DNA of 64,000 bases from Emticicia aquatica. GTDB lineage: Bacteria; Bacteroidota; Bacteroidia; Cytophagales; Spirosomataceae. How positions within the stretch are numbered: position 1 is the first letter of the stretch; each line of letters opens with the position of its first letter. The DNA lies in NCBI RefSeq assembly GCF_923079645.1, contig NZ_CAKLPY010000005.1, positions 55,892 through 119,891 on the forward strand. Reading direction: 5' to 3'. Below, in pieces: positions 40,385-49,929 of the stretch. The position numbers and the translations under genes were made by a program. The notes under the pieces are model-generated. The model had not been told where the DNA came from, ran no database searches, and worked only from the letters and a program-made list of their open reading frames with translations.

Positions 40385-41517
40385 AATGATAAAGTTGATA
40401 AAAGTTTACCTAATAATATTCCTTGTTGTTCAATTAATGTATTTGTATTCGTTAAAGCATCATCCAAAGTCATAGGTTTATTCAGTATCGAATTGGCATA
40501 AATTATGTTATTCTGAAGGGCTAAAATATCAATATCTTGCAAAGTTCCACATATTATCATCACTGGAACTTTAGCATTATCCGCCATTTGTAAAAGTTTA
40601 GAAATGAGTTTTCCATCCCAAGTTTGGCTATCAACCTTTCCTTCTCCTGTAATCAATATTTGGTTTTCTGTTATTACTTCCGAAACATTGTTGAGCGTTA
40701 AAATCCATTCGGCAGCCGAAATAATTTGGGCGTTAAATAAGCATGCCAAACCACCACCAACGCCCCCCCCTGCCCCACTTCCTGCAATATCTTGAGGATT
40801 TATATTTGAAAACTTGTCTAAAAGTTTAGCAAAACTAAATAATCCGCTGTTCAAATCGATAATAGCGGCATCATCTGCTCCTTTTTGTCGAGCAAATACA
40901 AACGCTGCTCCTTTATTGCCATAAAATGGATTTTCTACATCAGTGGCAATGATAAATTTAATCGTTTTTATTTTTTCGAGTACATTGTTATCATCTATTT
41001 TATCAATTTTTATAAGATTTTCTCCAATTGGAGGTAACTCTTGATTATTTTTATCAAAAAATCTAAAACCTAAAGCAGACGCAATTCCTATTCCTGCATC
41101 GTTGGTAGCGGTACCTCCAACAGTAATTACGATTTCTTCAGCACCTATTTTTATAGCATCTTTGATGAGTATTCCTGTGCCGTAGCTGCTTGTAATCAAA
41201 CAATTACGTTCTTTGGGAGTCAACAATTCAATTCCTGATGCACGAGCCATTTCAATGATAGCTATTTTTTTCTCAGGGATATATAGATAGCACGCACTTA
41301 CAGGCCTAAACAATGGGTCTAATACTTCGATATACTTCCAGTCAGCACCCAAAACCATGGCAATGCTTTCGAGAGTCCCCTCGCCGCCATCGGCAAGGGG
41401 TAAAAGTGAGCATTTGGCACTTGGAAAAGTATTTAATATCCCTTTTTTTAAAGCAATACATACGTCTATTGCCGATGCTGCATCTTTAAATTTGTCAGGT
41501 GCAATCAAAATATTCAT
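40381..41517 (-). CDS. Glycerate kinase (GlxK/GarK type)
   Basis: About 378 residues from the ATG at 41515-41517 (MNILIAPDKFKD); an upstream in-frame TTG at 41523 is unlikely. Family motifs: ADGGEGTLES, VGGTATNDAGIG, GSGAGGGVGGGLACLF, ITGEGKVDSQT. It phosphorylates D-glycerate to a phosphoglycerate (2-phosphoglycerate in the best-known members), feeding lower glycolysis. Its ATG overlaps the symporter stop as ATGA, and its stop overlaps the ROK start the same way. So symporter, glycerate kinase and hexokinase form a tightly coupled set. Confidence 0.92.
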   Translation of the reverse strand: MNILIAPDKFKDAASAIDVCIALKKGILNTFPSAKCSLLPLADGGEGTLESIAMVLGADWKYIEVLDPLFRPVSACYLYIPEKKIAIIEMARASGIELLTPKERNCLITSSYGTGILIKDAIKIGAEEIVITVGGTATNDAGIGIASALGFRFFDKNNQELPPIGENLIKIDKIDDNNVLEKIKTIKFIIATDVENPFYGNKGAAFVFARQKGADDAAIIDLNSGLFSFAKLLDKFSNINPQDIAGSGAGGGVGGGLACLFNAQIISAAEWILTLNNVSEVITENQILITGEGKVDSQTWDGKLISKLLQMADNAKVPVMIICGTLQDIDILALQNNIIYANSILNKPMTLDDALTNTNTLIEQQGILLGKLLSTLSL

Positions 41518-43076
41518 AGCCAATAAGGAATACTTATGCTGAAAAAAATGATAAAAATGAAGAATATAATCAAATAATAGGTGCTTTTATTCCAAAATTC
41601 AAATGCCAATGATGATGATTCCAAGGGTTTCAATACTTTTTTTGCATTAAACAAGGACGACAAATATGCTACACCAAGTGTCATTATACAACCAAATAGA
41701 TTCCACCAAAACCAAAATATTTGGGGCTGAAATTTCCAGAGATATACATTGAGTAAAACACCAGTTATTAGACCCAAATTCATATTATTGGCTTTTATGT
41801 TTTTTGTCAAAATAGCCAAAGTAAATGTAGCTAAAATAGGGCCGTAAAAGACTGAGCCAATTTTGTTGATGGCTTCAATGACAGTTTCAGCAATGTCTCC
41901 CGCAATTGCAGCAGTAAAAACGCAAACTGCTCCCCAAAATACTACACAAACTTGCGAATAGAGTGAATATTGTTTTTCAGAAAATTTGAAACGTTTTGTG
42001 ACAAAATCCTCCATACTTACGGCAGCTAATGCATTCACGTTGGTACTCAAAGAAGACATTGCAGCGGCAAAAATAGCCACAATTACTAATCCAATAATAC
42101 CATTTGGTAAGTAATGCAATATAAACATAGGCAACATTTTATCGGGTTGTGTAGTCGGAATCAAGGCTTTAAAAGAAGGAGTTACGAGTGCAAACGTACC
42201 AATAACTAAACCCGTGATACAATAAGTAAACGTTACAAAAAAGCGAACAATACCATTAAGCATATACATTTTTCGCACTTCGGCTAAACTACTTGCCGCT
42301 AATGAACGCTGTACTTGTGTTTGGTCACAGCCATAATAAGAAGCATAAAGAACAAATCCTCCAAAAAGCATCGGAAAGAAACCATAGGTATCACCATTAA
42401 AACCCCATGAATCAAAATTTACGACTTGGGTGCGTTCTTTATCTAGGTGTTCCAAAAAAACACTCCAACCTCCCATGTTGTACAAAGCAAAGCCCAAGCA
42501 AACAACTATACCAAAGTATTTGATGAACATCTGAATTACATCGGTATAAACCACAACCTTCAAGCCCCCCTTCAAAGAATACAGCATTGTGACAACACAG
42601 ATAATGCCAATGGTTTGCCAGAAATGAATATTAAAGACGCTTTCTAGCAATAACGCTACTGTATATACGGCAACTCCAGTACTGAAACTTCGGCTCAATA
42701 AAAACGCAGTACTAATTAGCAAACGTGTAGAACGACCAAACCGACGTTCCAAAAATTCATAGGCACTTACAATCCCTGCTTTGTACAAAAAGGGTGTAAT
42801 TACTAACGACAAAAAAATCATAGCTAATGGAACACCAAACTCAAAAGTGAGCCATTTCATGCCACCACCCATTTTCATACCGACAAAAGCAGGAGCTGAA
42901 ATAAAACTAATTGCCGATAGTTGGGTGGCCATAGTGGATAATAATAAAGTAAACCACCCAAAATTTTTATCTCCAATAAAGTAACTTTTGCCCGAACTTT
43001 GGTCTCGCATGAAATAGCCCATTGAAAGCATCAGCAAAATATATATGATAATTATAGAATAATCGAGCCAATTCAT
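41514..43076 (-). CDS. SSS-family Na+/solute symporter, probably for a hexosyl-glycerate
   Basis: 520 residues and about 13 hydrophobic segments. SSS features include LLLSTMATQLSAISFISAPAF near the second helix and FAAAMSSLSTNVNALAAVS (Na+ site region). Inner-membrane importer. The substrate is inferred from neighbours: the gene lies 17 bp after the GH63-like hydrolase and overlaps glycerate kinase by 4 bp. The intact glycoside is therefore the most likely cargo, since the hydrolase has no signal peptide and must act inside the cell. Confidence 0.87.
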   Translation of the reverse strand: MNWLDYSIIIIYILLMLSMGYFMRDQSSGKSYFIGDKNFGWFTLLLSTMATQLSAISFISAPAFVGMKMGGGMKWLTFEFGVPLAMIFLSLVITPFLYKAGIVSAYEFLERRFGRSTRLLISTAFLLSRSFSTGVAVYTVALLLESVFNIHFWQTIGIICVVTMLYSLKGGLKVVVYTDVIQMFIKYFGIVVCLGFALYNMGGWSVFLEHLDKERTQVVNFDSWGFNGDTYGFFPMLFGGFVLYASYYGCDQTQVQRSLAASSLAEVRKMYMLNGIVRFFVTFTYCITGLVIGTFALVTPSFKALIPTTQPDKMLPMFILHYLPNGIIGLVIVAIFAAAMSSLSTNVNALAAVSMEDFVTKRFKFSEKQYSLYSQVCVVFWGAVCVFTAAIAGDIAETVIEAINKIGSVFYGPILATFTLAILTKNIKANNMNLGLITGVLLNVYLWKFQPQIFWFWWNLFGCIMTLGVAYLSSLFNAKKVLKPLESSSLAFEFWNKSTYYLIIFFIFIIFFSISIPYWL

Positions 43077-43093
43077 AAAATTAGATTTAGAGG

Positions 43094-44437
43094 TTAGTTA
43101 AGCATATCTAACAGCATTGCGGCTGTCCAAGAAAAATTCTGACCACCAAATCCGTTTTGTTCATTTTCGGTAGGTATTGGACTAAAGTATTCGTAAAAAC
43201 CATTTTGGGCAACCAATGTAATTGAATCATTTTTAATTTTATCGGCAATATTTTTAAAACCATAATTAGTAAATCCTTTATAAAGTAGCCAATTGATATT
43301 TAACCAAACTGGGCCTCGCCAGTAGCGTTTTGCGTCAAATTCTGGATCTGTATAAGCCAAACTTGGACATAAATATCCATCCAAATCAGTTCCTTGAAAA
43401 TCTACTCCTTCGATTATTTTGGTCATTCTCAAAGCCCTTTCTTGCGGAACTATTCCCGCAAATAATGGTGAAAAACCCATTGATGTCGCTATTGAAATAA
43501 ACCGATTATTCTTTAAATCGTAATAGCCGTACAGGCCTAATTTTTCGTCATACAATTTTTCATTGATACTCAGTGATGTTTTTGTGAGCCAACTACTACA
43601 TTTTTGAGCAACTTCTGGCATATTTAATTCAATCGCCATTCTTACAAGACTTTCGTTTGAGGCTACCAATAAGCTATTAAAAAGCGGGTCTTGCACCAAA
43701 AAAGGCAACTCTTCAAACATCTTTTTTTCATCATACTCGCATTGTTTTGATAATTCAATCAAGTGCAAATAATAATTATAGTCTTTTTTGGTCGGTCGTT
43801 GGGCTTGATTTACATGAGAAGTATCTTTTCTTTGTACATCATACGTTGGTGGCGTGTATGTTTTCCATATTGAGTCCCAAGCAGCACTATTGTCGGTTCC
43901 CGACTCCCAATTATGACGAATATAGACTAATCCTTCGTTGTAAGGGTCTCTATTCAAATAAAGGTATTCATGGAAATGTACAATTGATTGGATGGCATTC
44001 ACATAAAATTCTTTATGAAGTGCTAAATCATACTCTTTTTCAAAAAGATATTCTAATACAAACCCCAAAACAGGTGGTTGAGTAATACCCGAGGTTTTTA
44101 CGTGCTTAGGAGCGAAAGCATTGGTATATGCTCCTTGAAAATCAGCTCCAGGAAAATACTGTTTTTCGGCAGAATCATCATGAAAAATAATATGTGGTAA
44201 AAAACCGTTACTCCACTGAGCCGCCAAAAGTGTTTTTATTTCTTGACGAGCCCTTTCCATATCAATAAAAGACCAACCCATGGCTATAAAGCCCGAATCC
44301 CACAGCCATTGAAAGGGGTAAAGATTAGATGATGGCACTGTAAATCCATCCCTCCAGTTTTGATTCAAAACATCTTTACAATGCTGTATTAAGGTTTTTG
44401 AATCGGTTGTTTTTTCCAAATTTGCTAATTTATTCAT
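43094..44437 (-). CDS. GH63-like mannosylglycerate/glucosylglycerate hydrolase
   Basis: 447 residues, no signal peptide, single (alpha/alpha)6-barrel. It matches the small bacterial GH63 group (MgH/GgH): PFQWLWDSGF, HNWESGTDNSAAWD with the likely general acid Asp182, RYWRGPVWLNINW, and GFYEYFSP with the likely general base Glu416. These enzymes split mannosylglycerate or glucosylglycerate into hexose and D-glycerate. The downstream glycerate kinase and ROK hexokinase supply exactly the two follow-up reactions, which strongly supports the assignment over a trehalase or glucosidase reading. Which hexose is used cannot be read from sequence. Confidence 0.85.
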   Translation of the reverse strand: MNKLANLEKTTDSKTLIQHCKDVLNQNWRDGFTVPSSNLYPFQWLWDSGFIAMGWSFIDMERARQEIKTLLAAQWSNGFLPHIIFHDDSAEKQYFPGADFQGAYTNAFAPKHVKTSGITQPPVLGFVLEYLFEKEYDLALHKEFYVNAIQSIVHFHEYLYLNRDPYNEGLVYIRHNWESGTDNSAAWDSIWKTYTPPTYDVQRKDTSHVNQAQRPTKKDYNYYLHLIELSKQCEYDEKKMFEELPFLVQDPLFNSLLVASNESLVRMAIELNMPEVAQKCSSWLTKTSLSINEKLYDEKLGLYGYYDLKNNRFISIATSMGFSPLFAGIVPQERALRMTKIIEGVDFQGTDLDGYLCPSLAYTDPEFDAKRYWRGPVWLNINWLLYKGFTNYGFKNIADKIKNDSITLVAQNGFYEYFSPIPTENEQNGFGGQNFSWTAAMLLDMLN

Positions 44438-44448
44438 AAAATAAGACT

Positions 44449-44487
44449 TAATCTTCTTGTGAAGAAAGACTTTTCACAAGAAGATTA
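44449..44487 (-). terminator. Intra-operon hairpin after the TonB-dependent receptor gene
   Basis: Fifteen-bp perfect arms (44449-44463 and 44473-44487) with a 9-nt loop, between the receptor stop and the hydrolase start. It could attenuate transcription or protect the receptor mRNA 3' end, giving more receptor than enzyme. Confidence 0.55.
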
Positions 44488-44512
44488 TAATTAAGTTTAA
44501 AACAAACACAGT

Positions 44513-47218
44513 TTAGAATTTGAATGTAATTGATGCTGTCAATCGACGTGGTAAAATCGGACGAGCATTATAGAAAGGGTCATTCGTTATCGTGCTTGTA
44601 TCGGCTACACGTGGGTCACCTTCTGTCAAACCTCGGTTATTAAATGTATTATAAAGATTTAAACCAATTTTTATAGTTTGTTTCGTTCCAACCTCAAAGC
44701 TACGAGCTGCACGCATATTTACTAAACTATAAGCAGGCATTTCGATGTTGTTTTGGTCGTCTGCATAACGTTTTCCTTCGTAGTTATACATCAAACCCAA
44801 GTCCCAATTCTTTTTGTCGTAGCTCAAACCAGCATTTAACATAAATTTAGGTTGACGTAAAATCCAGTTTCCTTTATAATCAACTTTTGAATCATCAGCA
44901 GTTCCGAAAGTACCATCTGCTCCAGGAAGAGTTTTGAAAAATTCATCATATCGGTGATTTTGCAATGTAGTATTGGCATCAATAATTAATCCTGCTGACA
45001 AACGATAAGCTACCGAAATTTCAGTACCATAAGTTGTTGTAGAACCAACTGCATTAGTAATTTCTCTTAAAACACCATCGCTACCACTAATAATATCATT
45101 TTGTAAACGATTTTTAATAGTATTATAATATAAAGCTATCGAGCCAGACAAACGGTCTGAAGCATATTTTGCACCACCTTCTAATTGATATACACTTTCG
45201 TTTTGAGTTGGAACGGCTTGAATAAAATTACCATTTTTATCACGACTGATATTCGAGAATGTTCTTAATTCAGGAAAATAAAACCCTTTTGTAAATGAGC
45301 CATACAAGTTTGTTGTTTTATTGAGTGAGTAGTTTGTACCTAAAACGAATGAATAATCATTGAATGAAATTTTACGGAAATTCGTCTTTCCTGTCAACCA
45401 ACGATAAGATGCGTCAGCCGACGTTGTTGCCGAAGGATTGGCATAAGCTGCTGATTCACCAACTGTAATTACACCCTGTTGAGCCTCATAACGTAAGCCA
45501 GCATCAACTCTTAGTTTATTGAACACCATTTCATCACCAGCATAAAATGCAACTTTATCTGCCTCAAAAGTATTATACGTTCTTCCAGCTATGTTTTGAC
45601 GGAAACCTGCTTTTGTAACTTTAACTGTTTGTCCATTTGCATCAACTAATGCCAAGTCAACTAATCGTGGTTGGTCATTCAATTCAACCAAAACGCCAGT
45701 TCCTACTTCATCTTGTAATTGTCTTGTAACTGCACCAAAAGCCCCAATGGTGATATTATGTTCACTTGTGCCTTTCACTATCTTTTTTGTCAATCTCAAA
45801 TCTGTTGAATAATCACTCATTGGTCGATTACGTAGCGTAATGCTTTCTTCTGTTACATACGTTTTACCATTATTTGCCCCTGTTGATAAAGTCAATGGCA
45901 AGCCGTTATCTGCGTAGGTATAAGTATAGCTTTTCTGCGTTGGATTTTTTGATTTTGCATAAGCATCAATTTCAAAAGTTTTCCCTGGCGACCAAAAATC
46001 AAAGCGGTGTTCAAATTTGGACAAACGAGTTTTAGATTGAAAATCCCAACCATTAAAACTTTTAGCAAATTCAAACATAAATGAATTACCTTTAGCTGTA
46101 ACACCATTTCCTAAACTACCAGTAATCGTTCCTAGTGGATTAACCAAAGAAAAATTTCCTCCATAAGGTGTATTTAAAGTTGTGATTTCTTTCCCGTTAT
46201 TTCCTAGAGCAGCATCAATTGAGTTTTTTACATGAGGAAAAGGCAAAAAGAATTGCGAGTTATCGTCCAACGTACGGAAATATATACGAAAATACCCATT
46301 TTCAAGCTGACGAGTAATATTACCTCTTAATTGATATCCTCGAGATGGTGAACCAGTAATCAATGGGCCTTCGTCATAACGAGCAAAACCACTTAAGTTA
46401 TATTGCCATTTATCGCTAATTGAGCCTCCTGTGTTAAAATCAACTCGGTATAAATTATATTGACCACCACTCAATTTCACTTCTGTTTCACCAACACCAC
46501 CACCTTTTTTTGAAATATAATTGAAAACACCAAGTGGAGCTCCCATTCCAAATAATGTTGATGAACCACCACGAGCAAACTCCATATTGGCGATTCCTAA
46601 ATCTGGACGAAAATATACATCTTGTGCAGAAGAAGTTAAATATCCCGTTGACTGTACAGGCATTCCGTCTTCTTCAATTGGATTATATTTGTATTGTCCG
46701 CCCGAAGGAAGCCCTCTAACAAAAATATTAGAAGCAACGTCGCCGCCGCCACCTTCAACGTGAACACCAGGAATAAAACGCAAAATATCAGCCATTGAGT
46801 TGGGAGAAGTTGCTTGAAGTTGTTTGGCAGAAAGTTGTGTTAATGAACCCGCCATTTCTCTCTGAGTACGAGTTGTGCTAGTACCAGTAACTACTACTTG
46901 TTCAAAATTAAATACGTCTTCGCTCAACACAAAATCTTGTTGTTGTTCATTCCCATTCAGCATAATATTTTCGGTAATGGTTTTATAACCAACCGCACTC
47001 AATGAAATACGTGCAGACGGAGCATTATCTAATTTCAAACTATACTTTCCTTCAGCATTGGTTGTTGTACCTATTTTAGATCCTTTCAAGGCAACCGTTG
47101 CCCCAATCATCGGTTCTCCTTTTGTGTCTTTTATTGTTCCCGATAAAATTGTTTGAGCTTGCACTTCAATTGCGAAAAAGCAACCAAGCAACATAGCAAA
47201 AATAAACTTTGATTTCAT
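44513..47218 (-). CDS. TonB-dependent outer-membrane receptor
   Basis: 901 residues: signal peptide (about 1-21), carboxypeptidase-regulatory-like domain (about 24-105, GTIKDTKGEPMIGATVALKG), plug domain (about 110-230, VVVTGTSTTRTQ, FIPGVHVEGGGGD) and a 22-strand barrel ending RRLTASITFKF with the typical terminal Phe. It imports a substrate across the outer membrane using TonB energy. No SusD partner is encoded nearby, so it is not a classical SusC/D glycan pair, which fits a small solute. First gene of the operon, divergent from the LacI regulator. Confidence 0.9.
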   Translation of the reverse strand: MKSKFIFAMLLGCFFAIEVQAQTILSGTIKDTKGEPMIGATVALKGSKIGTTTNAEGKYSLKLDNAPSARISLSAVGYKTITENIMLNGNEQQQDFVLSEDVFNFEQVVVTGTSTTRTQREMAGSLTQLSAKQLQATSPNSMADILRFIPGVHVEGGGGDVASNIFVRGLPSGGQYKYNPIEEDGMPVQSTGYLTSSAQDVYFRPDLGIANMEFARGGSSTLFGMGAPLGVFNYISKKGGGVGETEVKLSGGQYNLYRVDFNTGGSISDKWQYNLSGFARYDEGPLITGSPSRGYQLRGNITRQLENGYFRIYFRTLDDNSQFFLPFPHVKNSIDAALGNNGKEITTLNTPYGGNFSLVNPLGTITGSLGNGVTAKGNSFMFEFAKSFNGWDFQSKTRLSKFEHRFDFWSPGKTFEIDAYAKSKNPTQKSYTYTYADNGLPLTLSTGANNGKTYVTEESITLRNRPMSDYSTDLRLTKKIVKGTSEHNITIGAFGAVTRQLQDEVGTGVLVELNDQPRLVDLALVDANGQTVKVTKAGFRQNIAGRTYNTFEADKVAFYAGDEMVFNKLRVDAGLRYEAQQGVITVGESAAYANPSATTSADASYRWLTGKTNFRKISFNDYSFVLGTNYSLNKTTNLYGSFTKGFYFPELRTFSNISRDKNGNFIQAVPTQNESVYQLEGGAKYASDRLSGSIALYYNTIKNRLQNDIISGSDGVLREITNAVGSTTTYGTEISVAYRLSAGLIIDANTTLQNHRYDEFFKTLPGADGTFGTADDSKVDYKGNWILRQPKFMLNAGLSYDKKNWDLGLMYNYEGKRYADDQNNIEMPAYSLVNMRAARSFEVGTKQTIKIGLNLYNTFNNRGLTEGDPRVADTSTITNDPFYNARPILPRRLTASITFKF

Positions 47219-47271
47219 GTTTAGAGATTGTTTAAATTTGACTTTATTATGAATTAATTGTAATATTACGG

Positions 47272-47279
47272 CAAAACTA
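47272..47279 (-). promoter_or_regulatory. Possible -7 box of the hexosyl-glycerate operon
   Basis: On the minus strand TAGTTTTG matches TAnnTTTG, 53 bp upstream of the receptor start codon. A TTTG at the standard 19-nt distance is absent, so this is tentative. Confidence 0.35.
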
Positions 47280-47346
47280 TATTTAATAAATTCACAAAAA
47301 AAGTATTGACAAACATTTAACTAATTGATTATAAGCATTTTATAAT

Positions 47347-47370
47347 GCAAACGATTACGTAAACGATTAC
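47347..47370. promoter_or_regulatory. Two tandem LacI-type operator sites
   Basis: GCAAACGATTAC (47347-47358) and GTAAACGATTAC (47359-47370) are adjacent 12-bp repeats. Each is a partial palindrome around a central CG, as is usual for LacI-family sites. They lie 15 bp before the lacI-type gene start and about 130 bp before the receptor gene, so they could serve autoregulation, control of the divergent operon, or both. Confidence 0.65.
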
Positions 47371-47385
47371 ATAAAATAAAAATTT

Positions 47386-48417
47386 ATGAAAAAACAACGC
47401 GTTCGACTAAAAGATATAGCCGAAAGACTAAATATATCGGTTGCAACAGTATCAAGAGCTTTAAGGAATCGAATCGAAATAAGCGAAGAACTTAGAGGAA
47501 AAGTGAAAGCATTGGCCAAAGAGATGTATTATCAGCCCAATTTTATGGCATCGCATCTCAGAACTCAAAAGAACTTTTCAATTGGAGTAATTATTCCCAG
47601 AATTATCCACCAATATATGGCTTCTATTATTAGTGGTATATTAGAAGAAGCCAACGATCATCACTATCAAGTGATGATTAGTGTCAGTGAGCATTTATAT
47701 GAAAAAGAGGTAAAAGCCATAGAAATGTTTTCGTCGGGTATTGTTGATGGGCTTTTGATTTGTGTCAGTAATCAAACTAAGTACATTTCTCATTTGGAAC
47801 AACTGAGCCAAAACAACATCCCGTTTGTGCTTTTTGATAAAGATATTTCTCGTATCGATGCTCCAAAAGTCGTTGTTGATGATTATACAGGGGCATTAGG
47901 TGCTGTTGAACACCTCATTGAGCAAGGCTATAAACATATTGCTCATCTTCAGGATAACCTCATTAATCATAGTTCACAAAAACGCCTTAAAGGATACTAT
48001 TCAGCACTTAAAAAACATAACCTACAAAAGAATCCTGATTTAGTTATTGAATTAGCTTCCATTTCAATTGAAGAAAGTAGAAAAGCTGTCGAAGAATTAT
48101 TAAGAACCTACCCTTTTGTTGATGCAATTTTCGGAATTACAGATGAAATTGCTATTGGAGCAATCCAAGCGGCTTTAAAATTGGGTAGAAAAATTCCAGA
48201 AGATTTTGGTGTAGTTGGATTTAGTAACTGGCAAATTTCATCAGTTGTCAGTCCATCTCTGACAACAGTTTATCAACCTGGAACAGAAATGGGTAGAACT
48301 GCAACCAAGTTGCTTATTCAACGAATTGAGAATCCAGAAAAATTTGCTGATAATTTTCCCACAAAAATACTAAAAACCAAGCTTTTAGTCAGAGAATCTT
48401 CTTATCGAAAAAAATAA
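47386..48417 (+). CDS. LacI-family transcriptional regulator of the hexosyl-glycerate operon
   Basis: 343 residues. The N-terminal helix-turn-helix (about 5-30, RLKDIAERLNISVATVSRAL) and hinge are followed by a periplasmic-binding-protein-like sensor domain (about 60-343; SIGVIIPRI, VDGLLICVS, FVLFDKDI, GVVGFSNW). It is divergent from the five-gene operon and is the only regulator in the neighbourhood, so it most likely senses a substrate or phosphorylated intermediate of that pathway. Tandem operator-like repeats lie just upstream. Confidence 0.9.
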   Translation: MKKQRVRLKDIAERLNISVATVSRALRNRIEISEELRGKVKALAKEMYYQPNFMASHLRTQKNFSIGVIIPRIIHQYMASIISGILEEANDHHYQVMISVSEHLYEKEVKAIEMFSSGIVDGLLICVSNQTKYISHLEQLSQNNIPFVLFDKDISRIDAPKVVVDDYTGALGAVEHLIEQGYKHIAHLQDNLINHSSQKRLKGYYSALKKHNLQKNPDLVIELASISIEESRKAVEELLRTYPFVDAIFGITDEIAIGAIQAALKLGRKIPEDFGVVGFSNWQISSVVSPSLTTVYQPGTEMGRTATKLLIQRIENPEKFADNFPTKILKTKLLVRESSYRKK

Positions 48418-48442
48418 TCAGGTTTAAATTTCGAGGCTATCA

Positions 48443-49840
48443 TTACAAACTTTTTAAATATTCAATCAAATTGGTTCGGTCTTCGTTGCTTAATTTATCT
48501 CCGTATGTGTGACCTCCGTTACCATATCCTAATAGTTGGGTATCGTACATATTTTTTTCTTTATTTTTAGCAGGAATTGAATATTCCCAACCCACTTTTT
48601 GGTAATCATAGGCAAAACTTGATTGACCTCTTTTCCATCGAACGGGGCGTTGCGAGCTATTGAGCAAATCTTCAAGCGTTGGTACTGAACCATTATGTAA
48701 GTATGGAGCAGATGCCCAAATGCCATCTAGCGGTGGTGCGATATAGCCATTTTCGGCTTGAAGTGATGATTTAGGAAATGAGTTTGCAAACCAACTCTTA
48801 TTGTACCATTCAACTAAATGCGAATTTTGACTGAAGTATTGAGCATAAAGTGGGTCGGTTTTTACAATATGTAGAGCCACAAGTTTGTTCGGATACTTAC
48901 TTTTCGGGCCGTAAGTCCCATGGCAATTAGCACAATGTTTTTCAAAAATGGCTTCTCCAGCCAGCAGTTTGGTTTTATCAATTTCTTTTGGGTATTTTGG
49001 AGGAGTAAGTGTTTTTAACCACGCTAACACATCATCAAAATTGTCATGTACTTTTCGGGCAGATGTAGTGTCTGGAATTCCGAGTAACGACGCTTGCATT
49101 AATAATTTGGTCATACTTCCACGCCCCATACCATTGTAATACAGAGCATTTTTTTTGGCAATATTCCATAGTGGTGGAGTATCCGAAGCCAAAGTATATT
49201 TTATGGGTTTAAAGTTTGCTTTTTTTTCATGCAATAAATCAATCCGATTTCGATAGATAGTACATGCTTCTTCTAGTCGAAAAGCTGGATTTACTCCCAA
49301 ATTATTGGTAATAATATAAGACGGTAATACTTTAATGGAATTGGCGTAGGGTTGAAATGCTTGCCGCTCAGGCGAACCTTTTCTATATTTGAAATTAACA
49401 GCTAATCGCAAAAACTTTGTTGTAGGTCCTTGACTTTTCTTGAAATCGGCAAAGCTATTACCTAAGCCTAAAATCATTTTTCCATTTAAGACAGATGAAT
49501 GACAAGTAAAACAATTTCCTGCAAATACTTTTGTGCCGTTGTTGGTTTTAAAGACATTTCCCCAAAAAAATGTATATCTATTATCTGCGTTTCTTGCTAA
49601 AACTGTGTCTGGTGTTTTTAGCATTTTATTTTTCATAATCCCATAAGGAATGCCACTTCCTATATAATCGCCTTCAATCAGGTATTTGTATCCGATTTCA
49701 GGGTTTCCTGTTTTTGACTGAACAGTTGCGGCAATATCTTGCGTTTTCCAAGTCGGATTATCAATTGAAGTTGGTAACTCTTTGTAAGATTGGCATGCAC
49801 TTATTAAAACAACAAAAGGTATAAAATGTCTGATTTTCAT
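48443..49840 (-). CDS. Di-haem cytochrome c lipoprotein
   Basis: About 465 residues from the ATG at 49838-49840 (MKIRHFIPFVV); 15 extra upstream codons are open. The lipobox ISAC places a lipidated Cys at about residue 16. Two CXXCH haem motifs are visible: NCFTCHS (about residue 110) and HCANCHGTYG (about 303). The C-terminal domain resembles cytochrome c of the DHOR/MauG-type electron-transfer proteins (YLHNGSVPTLEDLL). It should be anchored facing the periplasm or surface and carry electrons. No partner oxidoreductase is adjacent. It is convergent with lacI with only 25 bp between. Confidence 0.83.
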   Translation of the reverse strand: MKIRHFIPFVVLISACQSYKELPTSIDNPTWKTQDIAATVQSKTGNPEIGYKYLIEGDYIGSGIPYGIMKNKMLKTPDTVLARNADNRYTFFWGNVFKTNNGTKVFAGNCFTCHSSVLNGKMILGLGNSFADFKKSQGPTTKFLRLAVNFKYRKGSPERQAFQPYANSIKVLPSYIITNNLGVNPAFRLEEACTIYRNRIDLLHEKKANFKPIKYTLASDTPPLWNIAKKNALYYNGMGRGSMTKLLMQASLLGIPDTTSARKVHDNFDDVLAWLKTLTPPKYPKEIDKTKLLAGEAIFEKHCANCHGTYGPKSKYPNKLVALHIVKTDPLYAQYFSQNSHLVEWYNKSWFANSFPKSSLQAENGYIAPPLDGIWASAPYLHNGSVPTLEDLLNSSQRPVRWKRGQSSFAYDYQKVGWEYSIPAKNKEKNMYDTQLLGYGNGGHTYGDKLSNEDRTNLIEYLKSL

Positions 49841-49929
49841 TAGTGCTTTTTTTGATTTTAAAAGCAATATATTCGTTATTTTCAACTTTATACCTTTGCA
49901 TTAAAAGAAATTTTGTTGTGCTTCTATAA

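Noticed and set aside
44513..47218. Classical SusC/SusD glycan-uptake pair
   Set aside because: No SusD-like lipoprotein lies next to the receptor, and the neighbouring enzymes act on a small solute inside the cell.
47306..47346. E. coli-like promoter TTGACA ... TTATAA before the LacI-type gene
   Set aside because: Bacteroidota housekeeping sigma factors do not use this consensus, so the match is probably chance in AT-rich DNA.
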